A stretch of DNA of 61,192 nucleotides from Oscillospiraceae bacterium (GTDB lineage Bacteria > Bacillota > Clostridia > Oscillospirales > Ruminococcaceae), in contig JAFUNR010000011.1 in assembly GCA_017472965.1 (NCBI GenBank), positions 1-61,192 of the forward strand, in the 5' to 3' direction. The stretch's first letter is position 1. The number at the start of each line of letters is the position of its first letter. Made by a program: the position numbers and the translations under genes. The notes beneath the pieces are model-generated. The model ran no database searches and was not told the DNA's origin. It saw only the letters and a list, made by a program, of their open reading frames with translations. This document shows positions 14,856 through 23,283 of the stretch, one piece after another.

Positions 14856-16094
14856 ATGAACGATCCGAAACTGTGCCGCGCCCCCCGCACCATGAGCAAC
14901 GAAGCAAAATACTATCTGCGCGGATGTCTGGAATCCGTGGTGGTGCTTTTTATCGCCGGCGGCATCATCCAGACCTTCTTTGCCGATATCGGCTTTTCCG
15001 CCCAGCAGATCGGCAATTACACCGGCCTTGCCAGCATCGTGCAGGTGGTGGTGATGATCCTGAGCATCTTTTTTGCCGATACCACCCGCAATGTCAAGGG
15101 CACCATGGCGCTGCTGTGCAGCGGACAGGTGATCTTCTGCGCGGTGATGCTGGTGCCCTGCCTTACGGAAGGGGTCTCCGCCGATACCGTGTACTGGCTT
15201 TCCATGGTGCTGTGCGTGGTGCGCAACCTGATGGCGGGCTTCAGCGGCATTCTGTTCTTCCGTATGATGTACATTCTGGCAGACCCGGCGGATTTTTCCC
15301 GGCTGGAAAGCAACAACACCATCCTGTGCGGCATCGTCTCCATCGCCGCCAGCAGTCTGGTCAGCTTTCTGGCGGCGCAGGTGGGCTTTCGCAGCATCAT
15401 GGCGGCGGGCTTTATCATCAGCATCCTGTTCTCCTTCGGCATGGCGTGGGCGCTGAACAGCCTGCGGCCCCGCGGCGATTTTTCCCCGCCGCCGGCACAG
15501 CCCTTCCGTCCGGCAGTGATGTGGCGCAGAGATTTTCGCTTTTTCTATCTGCCCAATCTGATGCGGGGCATCTGCAACGGTCTGATGGGTATGATGACGG
15601 TGGTATTCCTCCGCGAGATCTCTGCCGACACTGCCACCGTCAGTACGCTGACAGCCATCAGCTCGGTGGCCACCGTTGTGGGCGCATGGCTGTTCAACCA
15701 GCTGCACAAGCGTTTTTTCCGCACGGCTACCCTGTACGCCGCCTGCAGTGCGGTGATGTGCCTGCTGCTGCCGCTGCTGCTGATCGGCCGCAGTCCCATG
15801 CTCTTTTTCATTCTGCATTTTGTCATCTACTGCGCGTATGCCTCCAATAACATCGCCGGAGCGCTGTACCCCAGCGAATATGTGCCCTACGAGGATATCG
15901 GCGCATATACCTCGCTGCGGCTGATCGTCATGACACTGGGCTCGGCGCTCTCCAGCTACGCCATCCCCTTCCTGCTGGAAAGGATGCCCACCGCCGCGCT
16001 GCTGACACTGTGCGGCGCTGTGCAGCTGGCAAGCGGCCTGTCGTTTTTGTACTACGACCGGCGCTATGTGCGCTCTGCAAAGACCGCTTCTTGA
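14856..16094 (+). CDS. Major facilitator superfamily transporter
   Basis: A 412-residue polytopic membrane protein with about 12 hydrophobic helices, beginning after a polar lead (residues 1-22). The loop between helices 2 and 3 contains FFADTTRNVKG, matching the MFS loop position. AGGAGG precedes ATG 14856. No terminator is visible before the sialidase-like gene 153 nt on, so the two may be co-transcribed, in which case a sugar released by the sialidase could be its cargo (inference). Confidence 0.88.
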   Translation: MNDPKLCRAPRTMSNEAKYYLRGCLESVVVLFIAGGIIQTFFADIGFSAQQIGNYTGLASIVQVVVMILSIFFADTTRNVKGTMALLCSGQVIFCAVMLVPCLTEGVSADTVYWLSMVLCVVRNLMAGFSGILFFRMMYILADPADFSRLESNNTILCGIVSIAASSLVSFLAAQVGFRSIMAAGFIISILFSFGMAWALNSLRPRGDFSPPPAQPFRPAVMWRRDFRFFYLPNLMRGICNGLMGMMTVVFLREISADTATVSTLTAISSVATVVGAWLFNQLHKRFFRTATLYAACSAVMCLLLPLLLIGRSPMLFFILHFVIYCAYASNNIAGALYPSEYVPYEDIGAYTSLRLIVMTLGSALSSYAIPFLLERMPTAALLTLCGAVQLASGLSFLYYDRRYVRSAKTAS

Positions 16095-16180
16095 GCCCTT
16101 TTCAGCCCGTTTTCCTGCGTGATGCAGACCGTTCAGGCCGCAATGCGGCGGATCTCTCCCGACACGCCAAAAGGGATCAG

Positions 16181-16201
16181 GGGGATATCCCCGCGTACAA
16201 T
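16181..16201 (+). promoter_or_regulatory. Palindrome plus -10-like element before the sialidase gene
   Basis: Perfect 12-bp palindrome GGGGATATCCCC (16181-16192), then TACAAT (16196-16201). No good -35 hexamer lies at 17 nt, so an activator would be needed, or the palindrome is an operator on a readthrough transcript. Confidence 0.4.
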
Positions 16202-16247
16202 ATGTCCCTGTGCAAATGAATTCAAAAGGAAAGGTCCGGTGAGAATC

Positions 16248-17324
16248 ATGAATGTTTTAACTTCCGACATCAGGAAAATCGGCAGAGAATCGCTGTTCCT
16301 TCATGTGGGCGGAAACATCCCGCGCATGGGCGAGGGCACATTTATACGCCTCCGCGACCGGTCCGTCATGTTTGCCTACACAAGCTTTACGGGCGATCTT
16401 GCGGGGGATGACTGCCCGGCTGATATCGCCGCAGTCGTTTCAACGGATGAGGGCGAAAGCTGGAGCGTGCCGCGCATTCTGCTGCAGCATGACGAAAGCA
16501 GCCGCAACCTGATGTGCCCCTCTCTTTTCCGGTTAAAAAGCGGCAAAATCGGCATGCTGCTGGACCGGAAGGAAGGCGGCGACTGCATTCCGTATTTTTC
16601 GGTTTCGGCGGATGAGGGCCGTACCTTTTCTCCGCCCCGGCCGTGTATAGACGGACACGGTGTCTATGTATTCGAAAACGACCATGCGGTGGTACTGCAA
16701 AGCGGAAGGATCCTTGTGCCGCTCAACCGTCACGATACGGCCGATGGAGCATTCAGCTACTATGGCAGGATGCTGATGCTGGCCTCCGACGATGACGGCG
16801 AAACATGGAATATTATCTCCGAAGAGATCGCCAGCCCGTTTTCCTGTGAAGTGACTGCAGCGGGCCTTCAGGAAACCGCCGTTTATCAGCTGCCGGACGG
16901 CACGGTCCGCGGCATCTGCCGTACAGATCTGGGCAGCCAGTGGGAGTGCTTTTCAAAGGATGACGGCGCCACATGGTCAGCCCCTGTGCCCAACCGCTTC
17001 TTTTCGGGCCCCGATGCGCCCCTGCTGATGAAGGATGCCGGCCCCTTTACGGTGGCGGTATTCTGCTCCATGCCGCATTTCACCGCACGAAACGAAGCAC
17101 GCACCTGGGGGCGCACCCCGATCGTTGCGGCGGTAAGTGACGACAAGGGGAAAACCTTCAGCCGTGTATTTTACCTCGAGGACGACCTTGCGAACGGATA
17201 TTGCTATCCCGCCATTTTTGACGGCGGCGATTATATGCTGGTATCCTACTACCATTCGGATGATCTGGATTGCCCGCTTCGCTCGACCAGGATCCTCAAA
17301 ATCGCATACAGTGAGCTTGTGTGA
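16248..17324 (+). CDS. Sialidase-like exo-glycosidase with Asp-box repeats
   Basis: A six-bladed beta-propeller protein of 358 residues. Five Asp-box (S-x-D-x-G-x-x-W/F) repeats can be read: STDEGESW, SADEGRTF, SDDDGETW, SKDDGATW and SDDKGKTF. No signal peptide is visible, so it would act inside the cell on imported glycans unless exported otherwise. ATG 16248 is chosen because purine-rich AAAAGGAAAGG and GGTGAG precede it and the fold starts there. It follows an MFS permease and ends at a strong terminator. Sialic acid as the actual substrate is not certain, because Asp-box propellers also hydrolyse other sugars. Confidence 0.88.
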   Translation: MNVLTSDIRKIGRESLFLHVGGNIPRMGEGTFIRLRDRSVMFAYTSFTGDLAGDDCPADIAAVVSTDEGESWSVPRILLQHDESSRNLMCPSLFRLKSGKIGMLLDRKEGGDCIPYFSVSADEGRTFSPPRPCIDGHGVYVFENDHAVVLQSGRILVPLNRHDTADGAFSYYGRMLMLASDDDGETWNIISEEIASPFSCEVTAAGLQETAVYQLPDGTVRGICRTDLGSQWECFSKDDGATWSAPVPNRFFSGPDAPLLMKDAGPFTVAVFCSMPHFTARNEARTWGRTPIVAAVSDDKGKTFSRVFYLEDDLANGYCYPAIFDGGDYMLVSYYHSDDLDCPLRSTRILKIAYSELV

Positions 17325-17342
17325 GGAGCTCGAAGCATGAAA

Positions 17343-17381
17343 AAAGCCTTCGCCGGTCGGAACGGCGAAGGCTTTCTTTTT
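17343..17381 (+). terminator. Intrinsic terminator after the sialidase-like gene
   Basis: 13-bp perfect stem AAAGCCTTCGCCG / CGGCGAAGGCTTT (17343-17355 and 17363-17375), then CTTTTT. The A run before it also makes it usable for the convergent esterase gene. Confidence 0.9.
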
Positions 17382-17395
17382 ATGCTTTTCCGGCT

Positions 17396-18556
17396 TTATT
17401 CCGTTTCGGGACATTTCCAGTCCCAGATGGGGGCGGGCGCATCGAACAGCAGCCGGCCCATATTTTCGTGCAAAGGCGTACCGAAGCGCTTATTCTGGAT
17501 GACGGAGAACAGCATGGTCAGATCCTCCAGGGTGTGGCTGTGACCGCCGGGCTTCCAGTACCACAGGATATTCTCCGGACAGCCGTGCAGCTTCCACACC
17601 TCGCGGGCGGCGATGCTCGTCTGATAGCTGCCCAGCGGGTTGCCCCAGATATCATCCGCCGCCTCGCTCATCAGCAGGGTACGGGGAGCGATCATGGCCT
17701 TCATCATATGACAGTCAAAGGGCAGCTCTTCCTCGCACCGGACATAGTCCCCCATGCGGGGGCCGAACCAGAAGCCAAGGTTCTTCCAGATATCGGAAAG
17801 CGTCTCGCTGGGGAGCTCTTTCTCTTCACCGGCGGGGATGCCTTTCATATGCACCCGGTAGCAGGAGCCGCTGCCGGCACAGGTCTGCACCGGATTGACA
17901 ATGGCAATGCGCTCATCCAGTGCGCCGGCCAGCATGGCGGTTTTGCCGCCGCGGCTGTGACCGGTGACGGCAATACAGCTCATATCCACATAATCCATCT
18001 GTGCCAGCGCATCAATGGCGCGGCTGTAGCCCCACGCCCATGCGCCCAGCGCACCGAAATCGTACTCCGGATAGCATTCATACAGCGGGCCGGTGCGGCC
18101 GTCGCACCAGGGCTGCTGGCTGGCGGTATCGTCCGCCAGCTGAGTGCGGTCGAAGCGGGCAAAGATGATGCCGTTATCGGTGAACAGGCGGATATTGGTC
18201 ATATCATTGGTGACGGCATACACGCCGTCGCCATCCAGCACCACGGGGTATTTTTTCTCCCGCTCATAATCCGCGGGCAAAAACACATACATGGTGTAGA
18301 CCACCGGATGCGCCAGCCGTCCGGTGGTGATGCGGTAGGCCACGATGGCATTGGGCACCAGCGCCTGCTTGCAGGTGCGCTGCACCCGCACGAAATCCGG
18401 CTGCGGCGGCTGATGGCCGTACTGCAGTGTGATGACATCCTCATACAGTTCGGCGCGGCGGGCGCGCCAGTCGGCGGTGTTTTTCACCTTTTCGCCGTTT
18501 TTGAAGGTAAAGGGATCGGGCAGCCTGCCCAGCACTTTGTAATCGGTCACCTGCAT
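17396..18556 (-). CDS. Alpha/beta-hydrolase esterase, CE15 glucuronoyl-esterase-like
   Basis: A 386-residue hydrolase without a signal peptide. The nucleophile elbow TGHSRGGKTAMLAGA matches the CE15-type G-x-S-R-x-G-K context that surrounds the catalytic Ser. A later SEAADDIWGNPLGSY region and a C-terminal WKPGGHSHT with the catalytic His complete the pattern. The family cleaves esters between uronic acids and lignin or sugars; the substrate here is unknown. AGGGAGG precedes ATG 18556. It starts 47 nt after the CNNM gene in the same direction, with a small palindrome GCTGAAGCTTCAGC (18585-18598) between, so it may share that transcript. Confidence 0.83.
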   Translation of the reverse strand: MQVTDYKVLGRLPDPFTFKNGEKVKNTADWRARRAELYEDVITLQYGHQPPQPDFVRVQRTCKQALVPNAIVAYRITTGRLAHPVVYTMYVFLPADYEREKKYPVVLDGDGVYAVTNDMTNIRLFTDNGIIFARFDRTQLADDTASQQPWCDGRTGPLYECYPEYDFGALGAWAWGYSRAIDALAQMDYVDMSCIAVTGHSRGGKTAMLAGALDERIAIVNPVQTCAGSGSCYRVHMKGIPAGEEKELPSETLSDIWKNLGFWFGPRMGDYVRCEEELPFDCHMMKAMIAPRTLLMSEAADDIWGNPLGSYQTSIAAREVWKLHGCPENILWYWKPGGHSHTLEDLTMLFSVIQNKRFGTPLHENMGRLLFDAPAPIWDWKCPETE

Positions 18557-18603
18557 GATGTATTCCTCCCTGCAAACGAAGTCTGCTGAAGCTTCAGCAC
18601 CTT

Positions 18604-19989
18604 TTATTTCGCCTTTTTCTCGGTCTTGACGGCGGTCTTGAGGAAGGTTTCCTCCCCGGCCTCCGGTTCTTCCTTTGGCAGCACGCGGACAGCGGCAAGG
18701 CGCATATGGCGGCTTTCCACCTGCAGCACCTTTACCTGCAGACCCTGCAGGGTCAGCTCGGTGGTCTCGCCGTCGGCCAGCACACGGCCCAGCGTACCGA
18801 ACACCAGCCCGCCGAAGGTATCGTACTCATCGGCATCGGCATCCAGCTCCACCTCCAACAGCTTTTCCACCTCGTCCAGCGGGGCGGTGCCCCGGATCAG
18901 CCAGCTGCCGTCCGGCTGGGGGGTGATCTCCTCGGAATCGCGGGCGGGCACACCGTCGTCGCCCAGATCGCCCACCAGACGCTGCACCAGATCCGACATG
19001 GTGATGATGCCGTACACGCCGCCGTATTCATCCAGCACCACGGCAAAGCTGTGGCCGGCATTGCGCATATTCTGCAGCAGCACATTGGCGGTGACAGTCT
19101 GAGGCACAAACCATGCGGGGCGCACCGCCTGCTGCATAACGGTATCCCGGTCGGTGGAGGGCAGACGGAAGTAATCGCGCACATCCAGCACGCCGCGGAT
19201 ATCATCCACACCGTCGCCGCACACGGGGAAACGGGTCAGCCGGCAGCTGCGGATTGTCTCATCCCACTCTTCGGGGCTTTCCTCCAGCCACAGAGCCTGC
19301 AGCTCGGTACGGTGGGTGGCAAGCTCGCCGGCGGTGAGATCGTCAAAATCAAAGACATTGTTGATGAATTCCTGCTCGATGGTATCGATGACGCCCTTTT
19401 CGCTGCCGGCATCCACCATCATGCGGATCTCCTCCTCGCTGACCTCGTCATCGTGGGCATTGGGATCGATGCCCATCAGCCGCAGCACGCCGTTGGTGGA
19501 AAGGGTGAGCAGCCCGACGATGGGGGCAAACGCCTTGGAGACAAAGCTGAGCAGACCGGAAAGCGCCAGCGCGAGGCTTTCGGCCTTTTTCATGGCCACC
19601 TGCTTGGGCACCAGCTCGCCGAACACCAGCGTGAAATAGGAAAGGATCAGCGTGATGACCACGACGGCGATGCTTTCCAGCACAGAGGTGGGGATGGAGA
19701 CCCCCAGCCCCACCAGCCAGTCCACCAGCACGCCGGAAAAATTCTCGGCGGCAAAGGCGGAACCGAGGAAGCCGGCCAGTGTGATGGCCACCTGAATGGT
19801 GGAAAGGAAGCGCCCCGGCTGGGCGGTGAGCCTGACAAGGCGCTTTGCGCGGCGGTCGCCGCTTTCGGCCAGCTTTTCCAGCTTGGTATCGTTGAAGGAA
19901 ATGACGGCGATCTCGGCGCAGGCAAAGACGGCGTTCAGCGCTATGAGCACCACCTGCAGCAAAATGACAAAGCCTATGGAATCGTTCAT
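18604..19989 (-). CDS. CNNM/CorC-family magnesium transporter (hemolysin-C-related)
   Basis: A 461-residue membrane protein. Residues 1 to about 190 form the CNNM (DUF21) domain with its FACAEIAVISF and GELVPKQVAMKKAE signatures; about 205-335 form a CBS-domain pair (FAVVLDEYGGVYGIITMSD is the second); about 345-435 form the CorC_HlyC domain (ADEYDTFGGLVFG). Family members in S. aureus and B. subtilis are credited with Mg2+ export and Mg2+ tolerance. The start has AAGGAG 14 nt upstream, an unusually long gap. A strong promoter 300 nt upstream and a leader with ORF plus terminator suggest attenuation control. Confidence 0.93.
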   Translation of the reverse strand: MNDSIGFVILLQVVLIALNAVFACAEIAVISFNDTKLEKLAESGDRRAKRLVRLTAQPGRFLSTIQVAITLAGFLGSAFAAENFSGVLVDWLVGLGVSIPTSVLESIAVVVITLILSYFTLVFGELVPKQVAMKKAESLALALSGLLSFVSKAFAPIVGLLTLSTNGVLRLMGIDPNAHDDEVSEEEIRMMVDAGSEKGVIDTIEQEFINNVFDFDDLTAGELATHRTELQALWLEESPEEWDETIRSCRLTRFPVCGDGVDDIRGVLDVRDYFRLPSTDRDTVMQQAVRPAWFVPQTVTANVLLQNMRNAGHSFAVVLDEYGGVYGIITMSDLVQRLVGDLGDDGVPARDSEEITPQPDGSWLIRGTAPLDEVEKLLEVELDADADEYDTFGGLVFGTLGRVLADGETTELTLQGLQVKVLQVESRHMRLAAVRVLPKEEPEAGEETFLKTAVKTEKKAK

Positions 19990-20084
19990 GATGAAAAGAA
20001 TTGCTCCTTATGTGTGATTTTTATCAAAAGTAAAACAGTCGGTCGGCAAACGGGCGATCTCCGCAAATGCGCCGCAGCGGCGCC

Positions 20085-20234
20085 TCATTTCGGCGAGTGC
20101 GGCGAAAACAAATACAAAAAGGCATACCCGGGCGGCCCTGCACCGAGGGCTGCGGGTATGCCTGTATGTATGGTATTTGTGATCATATAACAGGGACCGG
20201 GGGTATTGGTTCGGTCCGGGTCAGGGTCAGCCAT
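20085..20234 (-). CDS. Candidate regulatory leader peptide, acidic and proline-rich at its start
   Basis: A 49-codon ORF in the CNNM leader. ATG 20234 has AAGGAG (20248-20253) 13 nt upstream. It begins MADPDPDRTNTPGP, alternating Asp and Pro in the way that destabilises translating ribosomes at low Mg2+, as known for the enterobacterial MgtL leader (MEPDPTPLP). Codons 25-38 lie exactly on the arms of the intrinsic terminator at 20116-20162, and the stop codon (20085) comes after its T run. A ribosome that finishes translation would unfold the terminator; one that drops off early would let it form. Not recognised as a known protein; the regulatory role is inference. Confidence 0.55.
   Translation of the reverse strand: MADPDPDRTNTPGPCYMITNTIHTGIPAALGAGPPGYAFLYLFSPHSPK
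20116..20162 (-). terminator. Leader terminator upstream of the CNNM gene (attenuator candidate)
   Basis: On the minus strand, perfect 10-bp arms GGCATACCCG / CGGGTATGCC, an inner GCCCT / AGGGC stem, and TTTTT immediately after. It sits about 130 nt into the transcript and 126 nt before the CNNM start, and no other gene ends here, so it can only act on the CNNM transcript. Confidence 0.88.
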
Positions 20235-20276
20235 GATGACAAAAATGCTCCTTGTAACAGGTGATTACAATTGACA

Positions 20277-20329
20277 CAGCCGAATCGGCTGCACGGATAT
20301 AGTATACCCGCACAGAAGGGTTTTGTCAA
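20277..20329 (-). promoter_or_regulatory. Strong promoter of the CNNM transcript with palindrome at the start site
   Basis: Minus strand TTGACA (20324-20329, consensus), 17-nt spacer, TATACT (20301-20306). Transcription should begin near 20294. A perfect palindrome CAGCCGA-A-TCGGCTG (20277-20291) lies right at the transcript's 5' end and would form a 5' hairpin or act as an operator. Confidence 0.85.
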
Positions 20330-20374
20330 GTGCCGCAGGGCAGCAGCAGGAGCGGTTTCTCCTCCGTTTTTAAC

Positions 20375-20405
20375 AAAAAGAGCCGCCGCAGCGCCGCGGC
20401 AGCTC
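20375..20405 (-). terminator. Intrinsic terminator after pmbA
   Basis: On the minus strand, arms GAGCTGCCGC / GCGGCGGCTC (nine of ten paired), then TTTTTG. It separates the tldD-pmbA operon from the CNNM promoter that begins 46 nt further on. Confidence 0.85.
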
Positions 20406-20434
20406 TTTTGTACATCCATATTCATCCGTACGGT

Positions 20435-21775
20435 TTACTTGCCCGCGATGGTCAGGCCTTCCACCAGAACACTGGGGGAGGCATAGCCGGTGATGCCGCC
20501 GGCGGAGGGCATTTCGACATTGGAGGCAACGACTTTGATACCGCGCAGCAGACCGAGGAAATTGCCGGCTGCGGTGAAAGAGCGCACCGGTGCGCCCAGC
20601 CTGCCGTTTTCGATCATGAAGCCGGCGCTCTGCAGCGAGAAATCGCCGCTGACCGGGTTGGCTCCGGCGTGCAGACCGCCCAGACTGTCGATATACACAC
20701 CCTTTTCGATGCCGGCAAGCAGCTCTTCCTCGCTGACGGTGCCGGGGGTCAGCACCAGCGTGAAGGGGCTGATGCCCACCTTGGAGGCAAAGCTCGCCTT
20801 GGCGGCGTTGCCGGTGGTGGCCTTGCCTGCGGCGGCGGCGGTGCTCAGGTTATACAGCAGCGTATGCAGCACACCGTTTTCGATGATATTCTTGCGCACG
20901 GTGGGGCTGCCCTCGGCGTCAAAGGGCATGGGCATGGGGCTTTCGGGATAGAAGGGATCGTCCGTCAGCGTAACGCAGGGCGCGGCGATGACCTCGCCCT
21001 CTTTTCCCTTCAGCGGAGAAAGGCCCTTGAGGGCGTTTTCAGCGTTGAATACACCGGCAAAGGTAGCCAGCAGCTGGGTCATGGCCTTAGGGGAGAACAC
21101 CACCGGCCATGCGCCGGTGGGGGCCACATCCGCGCCCAGCTTCGCCTTGGCGGCGGCCACGGCAGCGGCGGCGTTGGCGGCCACATCCAGTTCGGCAAAG
21201 GGCTTGACCTGCCGCTTGTACTCGTTGGCCTTTTCGCTGCCGTCGGTGACAACGGCGGCGGACATACAGCCGGTGACGGTGCCCTCGCGGCAGACATCCA
21301 GCCCGCGGGAGTTGCAGATGGCGATGGTGCAGCGCTCGGCAAAGGCCATGCCGCTGGAGCCGTCGATGGCGCCGGCGGCATACAGGGCATCCTGACCGGC
21401 CAGCACGGTCTCGATGAGCGCGGCGGCGGCGGGCATGGGCTGGTCATCGGCGGCAAGCGCCGTGTAGCTCTGACCGCCCTCCACCAGAAATGCCGGCTCT
21501 TCGCATTCCAGCACGGCGGCGTTATCCGCGGCGCGGCGCACCAGCTCCGCGGCATTTTCCGCGGCAAGGGATTCGGTGGAGGCATAGCCCATACGGCCAT
21601 TCACAAGGCAGCGCAGGCAGACACCGCCCTCGACGGCGCTGGTGAATTTGTTGATCTCATGCTGGAAAGCGCCCACACTGGTGCTTTCGGCAGCGGAGTA
21701 ATACAGCTCGTAATCGGCCACGCCCGCAGCGGCAGCAGCGGCGGCAACGGCCTGTTTGAATGCATTGAAATCCAT
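20435..21775 (-). CDS. pmbA: TldE/PmbA metalloprotease subunit
   Basis: Non-zinc partner of the TldD-TldE heterodimer, a cytoplasmic protease that threads and cuts unfolded peptides and matures some peptide natural products. At 446 residues it has the normal family length. Conserved features include NSRGLDVCREGT, the C-terminal GISPFTLVLTPG and the end SLQSAGFMIENGRLG...TAAGNF; the HExxH zinc motif is absent, as expected for TldE. Unusually Ala-rich. It follows tldD by 16 nt with its own GGAGG site and ends at a terminator. Confidence 0.94.
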   Translation of the reverse strand: MDFNAFKQAVAAAAAAAGVADYELYYSAAESTSVGAFQHEINKFTSAVEGGVCLRCLVNGRMGYASTESLAAENAAELVRRAADNAAVLECEEPAFLVEGGQSYTALAADDQPMPAAAALIETVLAGQDALYAAGAIDGSSGMAFAERCTIAICNSRGLDVCREGTVTGCMSAAVVTDGSEKANEYKRQVKPFAELDVAANAAAAVAAAKAKLGADVAPTGAWPVVFSPKAMTQLLATFAGVFNAENALKGLSPLKGKEGEVIAAPCVTLTDDPFYPESPMPMPFDAEGSPTVRKNIIENGVLHTLLYNLSTAAAAGKATTGNAAKASFASKVGISPFTLVLTPGTVSEEELLAGIEKGVYIDSLGGLHAGANPVSGDFSLQSAGFMIENGRLGAPVRSFTAAGNFLGLLRGIKVVASNVEMPSAGGITGYASPSVLVEGLTIAGK

Positions 21776-21791
21776 ATGTCAGTTTCCTCCT

Positions 21792-23171
21792 TTAACGACC
21801 GCCCACGGTGATGGACGAAACGCGGATCAGCGGCTGGCCCACATTGGTGGGAACACTGCCGGACGAAGAGCCGCACATACCCTGACCGCATTCCAGCTCG
21901 GCGCCCACCATATCGATCTTCTGAATGACATCGGAGCCCTTGCCCACCAGCGAAGCGCCGCGCACCGGCTCACAGACCTTGCCGTTGCGGATGATATAGC
22001 CCTCGTTGACGGCAAAGTTGAATTCGCCGGTGACGGGGTTGACCGAGCCGCCGCCCATCTCGCGGGCATACAGGCCGTACTCGATGGAGGCGAAGATATC
22101 CTCGTTCTTATCCGTGCCGGGAGCGAGGAAGGTATTGGACATACGGGAGGTGGGGGTATAGGCGTAGCTCTGGCGGCGGCCGCTGCCGGTGGAGGGCATA
22201 CCCATGCGCCGGCCGTTGAACTTATCCACCATATAGCTTTTCAGCACGCCGTTTTCAATGAGCACCTTGCGCTGCGCGGGGGTGCCCTCGTCGTCGATAT
22301 TGAAGGAGCCCCACGCATTGGGGATGGTGGCATCGTCGATGGCGGTGACCTTTTCGTTGGCGATCTTCTGGCCCAGCTTACCGCAGAACTGGCTGTTGCC
22401 GTAGGCCACGCCGGAGGCTTCCAGCGAATGGCCGCAGGCCTCGTGGAAGATGACACCGCCGAAGCCGTTTTCGATGGCGACGGGCATCACGCCGGCGGGG
22501 CAGTAAGCGGCATTCACCATGGTGACAGCCTGTCTGGCGGCATGGATGCCGGTCTCGCGGGGGCTGACGGTCTCAAAAAGCTCCATGCCCATGCGTGCGC
22601 CGGGACGGCAGCCGCCGGTCTGGGTCTCGCCGTTTTTCTCGGCCACGGCGCTGATCATCATGCGGGTACGGATCTGGCGATCCTGCGCATACACGCCCTC
22701 GCTGTTGGCAATGAGGATGTTGTGATCCACATCCAGCAGCGTGCCGGTGACCTGCACCACGCTGGCATCGTATTCCTTTGCGGCGGCGCAGCCCTCTTTG
22801 ACCAGCGCAATCTTTTCCGCGTTGCTCACATCGGCGGGCACAGTTTTGATGGGGTGGATATCGCCGAACAGGCGGCCGCGCAGCACGATGGAAATTTCTG
22901 CCGTGCCCTGACCCAGCGCCTCGGCCGCGGCGGCGGCACATTTGACAAGACCCTCCTCGGTGGTATCCACCGTGGTGGCCATAACGCTGCGCAGACCCTT
23001 GAAAACGCGCACGGCTGCGCCGGCGACGGTGGCATCGTTGATGGCATCCACCTTGCCGCCGATGACTTCGATGGAATGATTCAGCGTGTTTTCACCGAAC
23101 AGCTCGGCATAATCCGCGCCGGTGGAAGCGGCCACGGCGAGCACACGCTCACAGATGTGTTTCGGGATCAT
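21792..23171 (-). CDS. tldD: TldD zinc metalloprotease subunit
   Basis: Catalytic half of the TldD/TldE protease, 459 residues. The zinc-binding HEACGHSLEASG motif lies near residue 240 (family HExxxH), and GMCGSSSGSVPTNVGQPL at the C-terminus is the family's conserved end. ATG 23171 is chosen because AAGGAGG stands just before it; the longer frame back to 23219 runs into the promoter. The promoter TTGACT-17-TATACT (23204-23232) drives tldD then pmbA. No peptide-antibiotic precursor gene was seen next to it, so a general proteolytic role is likelier. Confidence 0.95.
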   Translation of the reverse strand: MIPKHICERVLAVAASTGADYAELFGENTLNHSIEVIGGKVDAINDATVAGAAVRVFKGLRSVMATTVDTTEEGLVKCAAAAAEALGQGTAEISIVLRGRLFGDIHPIKTVPADVSNAEKIALVKEGCAAAKEYDASVVQVTGTLLDVDHNILIANSEGVYAQDRQIRTRMMISAVAEKNGETQTGGCRPGARMGMELFETVSPRETGIHAARQAVTMVNAAYCPAGVMPVAIENGFGGVIFHEACGHSLEASGVAYGNSQFCGKLGQKIANEKVTAIDDATIPNAWGSFNIDDEGTPAQRKVLIENGVLKSYMVDKFNGRRMGMPSTGSGRRQSYAYTPTSRMSNTFLAPGTDKNEDIFASIEYGLYAREMGGGSVNPVTGEFNFAVNEGYIIRNGKVCEPVRGASLVGKGSDVIQKIDMVGAELECGQGMCGSSSGSVPTNVGQPLIRVSSITVGGR

Positions 23172-23203
23172 GGAAGGATCCTCCTTTTCCTTTTGATAGT
23201 AAG

Positions 23204-23232
23204 AGTATAAATCGCACACCGCGGAAAGTCAA
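23204..23232 (-). promoter_or_regulatory. Promoter of tldD-pmbA
   Basis: Minus strand TTGACT (23227-23232), 17-nt spacer, TATACT (23204-23209). Confidence 0.8.
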
Positions 23233-23240
23233 GAAAACAG

Positions 23241-23278
23241 AGATAAAATGTCCCGGATCGCATCACACGATCCGGGAC
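23241..23278 (-). terminator. Terminator of the MBOAT operon
   Basis: Perfect 11-bp arms GTCCCGGATCG / CGATCCGGGAC (23250-23260 and 23268-23278) with a 7-nt loop; the minus-strand tail is ATTTTATC. It lies just after the stop of the large membrane protein and before the tldD promoter. Confidence 0.85.
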
Positions 23279-23283
23279 GAATA

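Noticed and set aside
14795-15850. Plus-strand frame starting MPEPVPKR ahead of the MFS gene, at first sight like an MgtL-type leader
   Set aside because: It lacks a ribosome binding site, starts about 10 nt from the likely transcript start and runs on for 351 codons in a wrong frame through the MFS gene.
20435-23171. Peptide-antibiotic maturation cluster around TldD/TldE
   Set aside because: No small precursor peptide or modification gene is adjacent; neighbours are a transporter and a surface-polymer operon.
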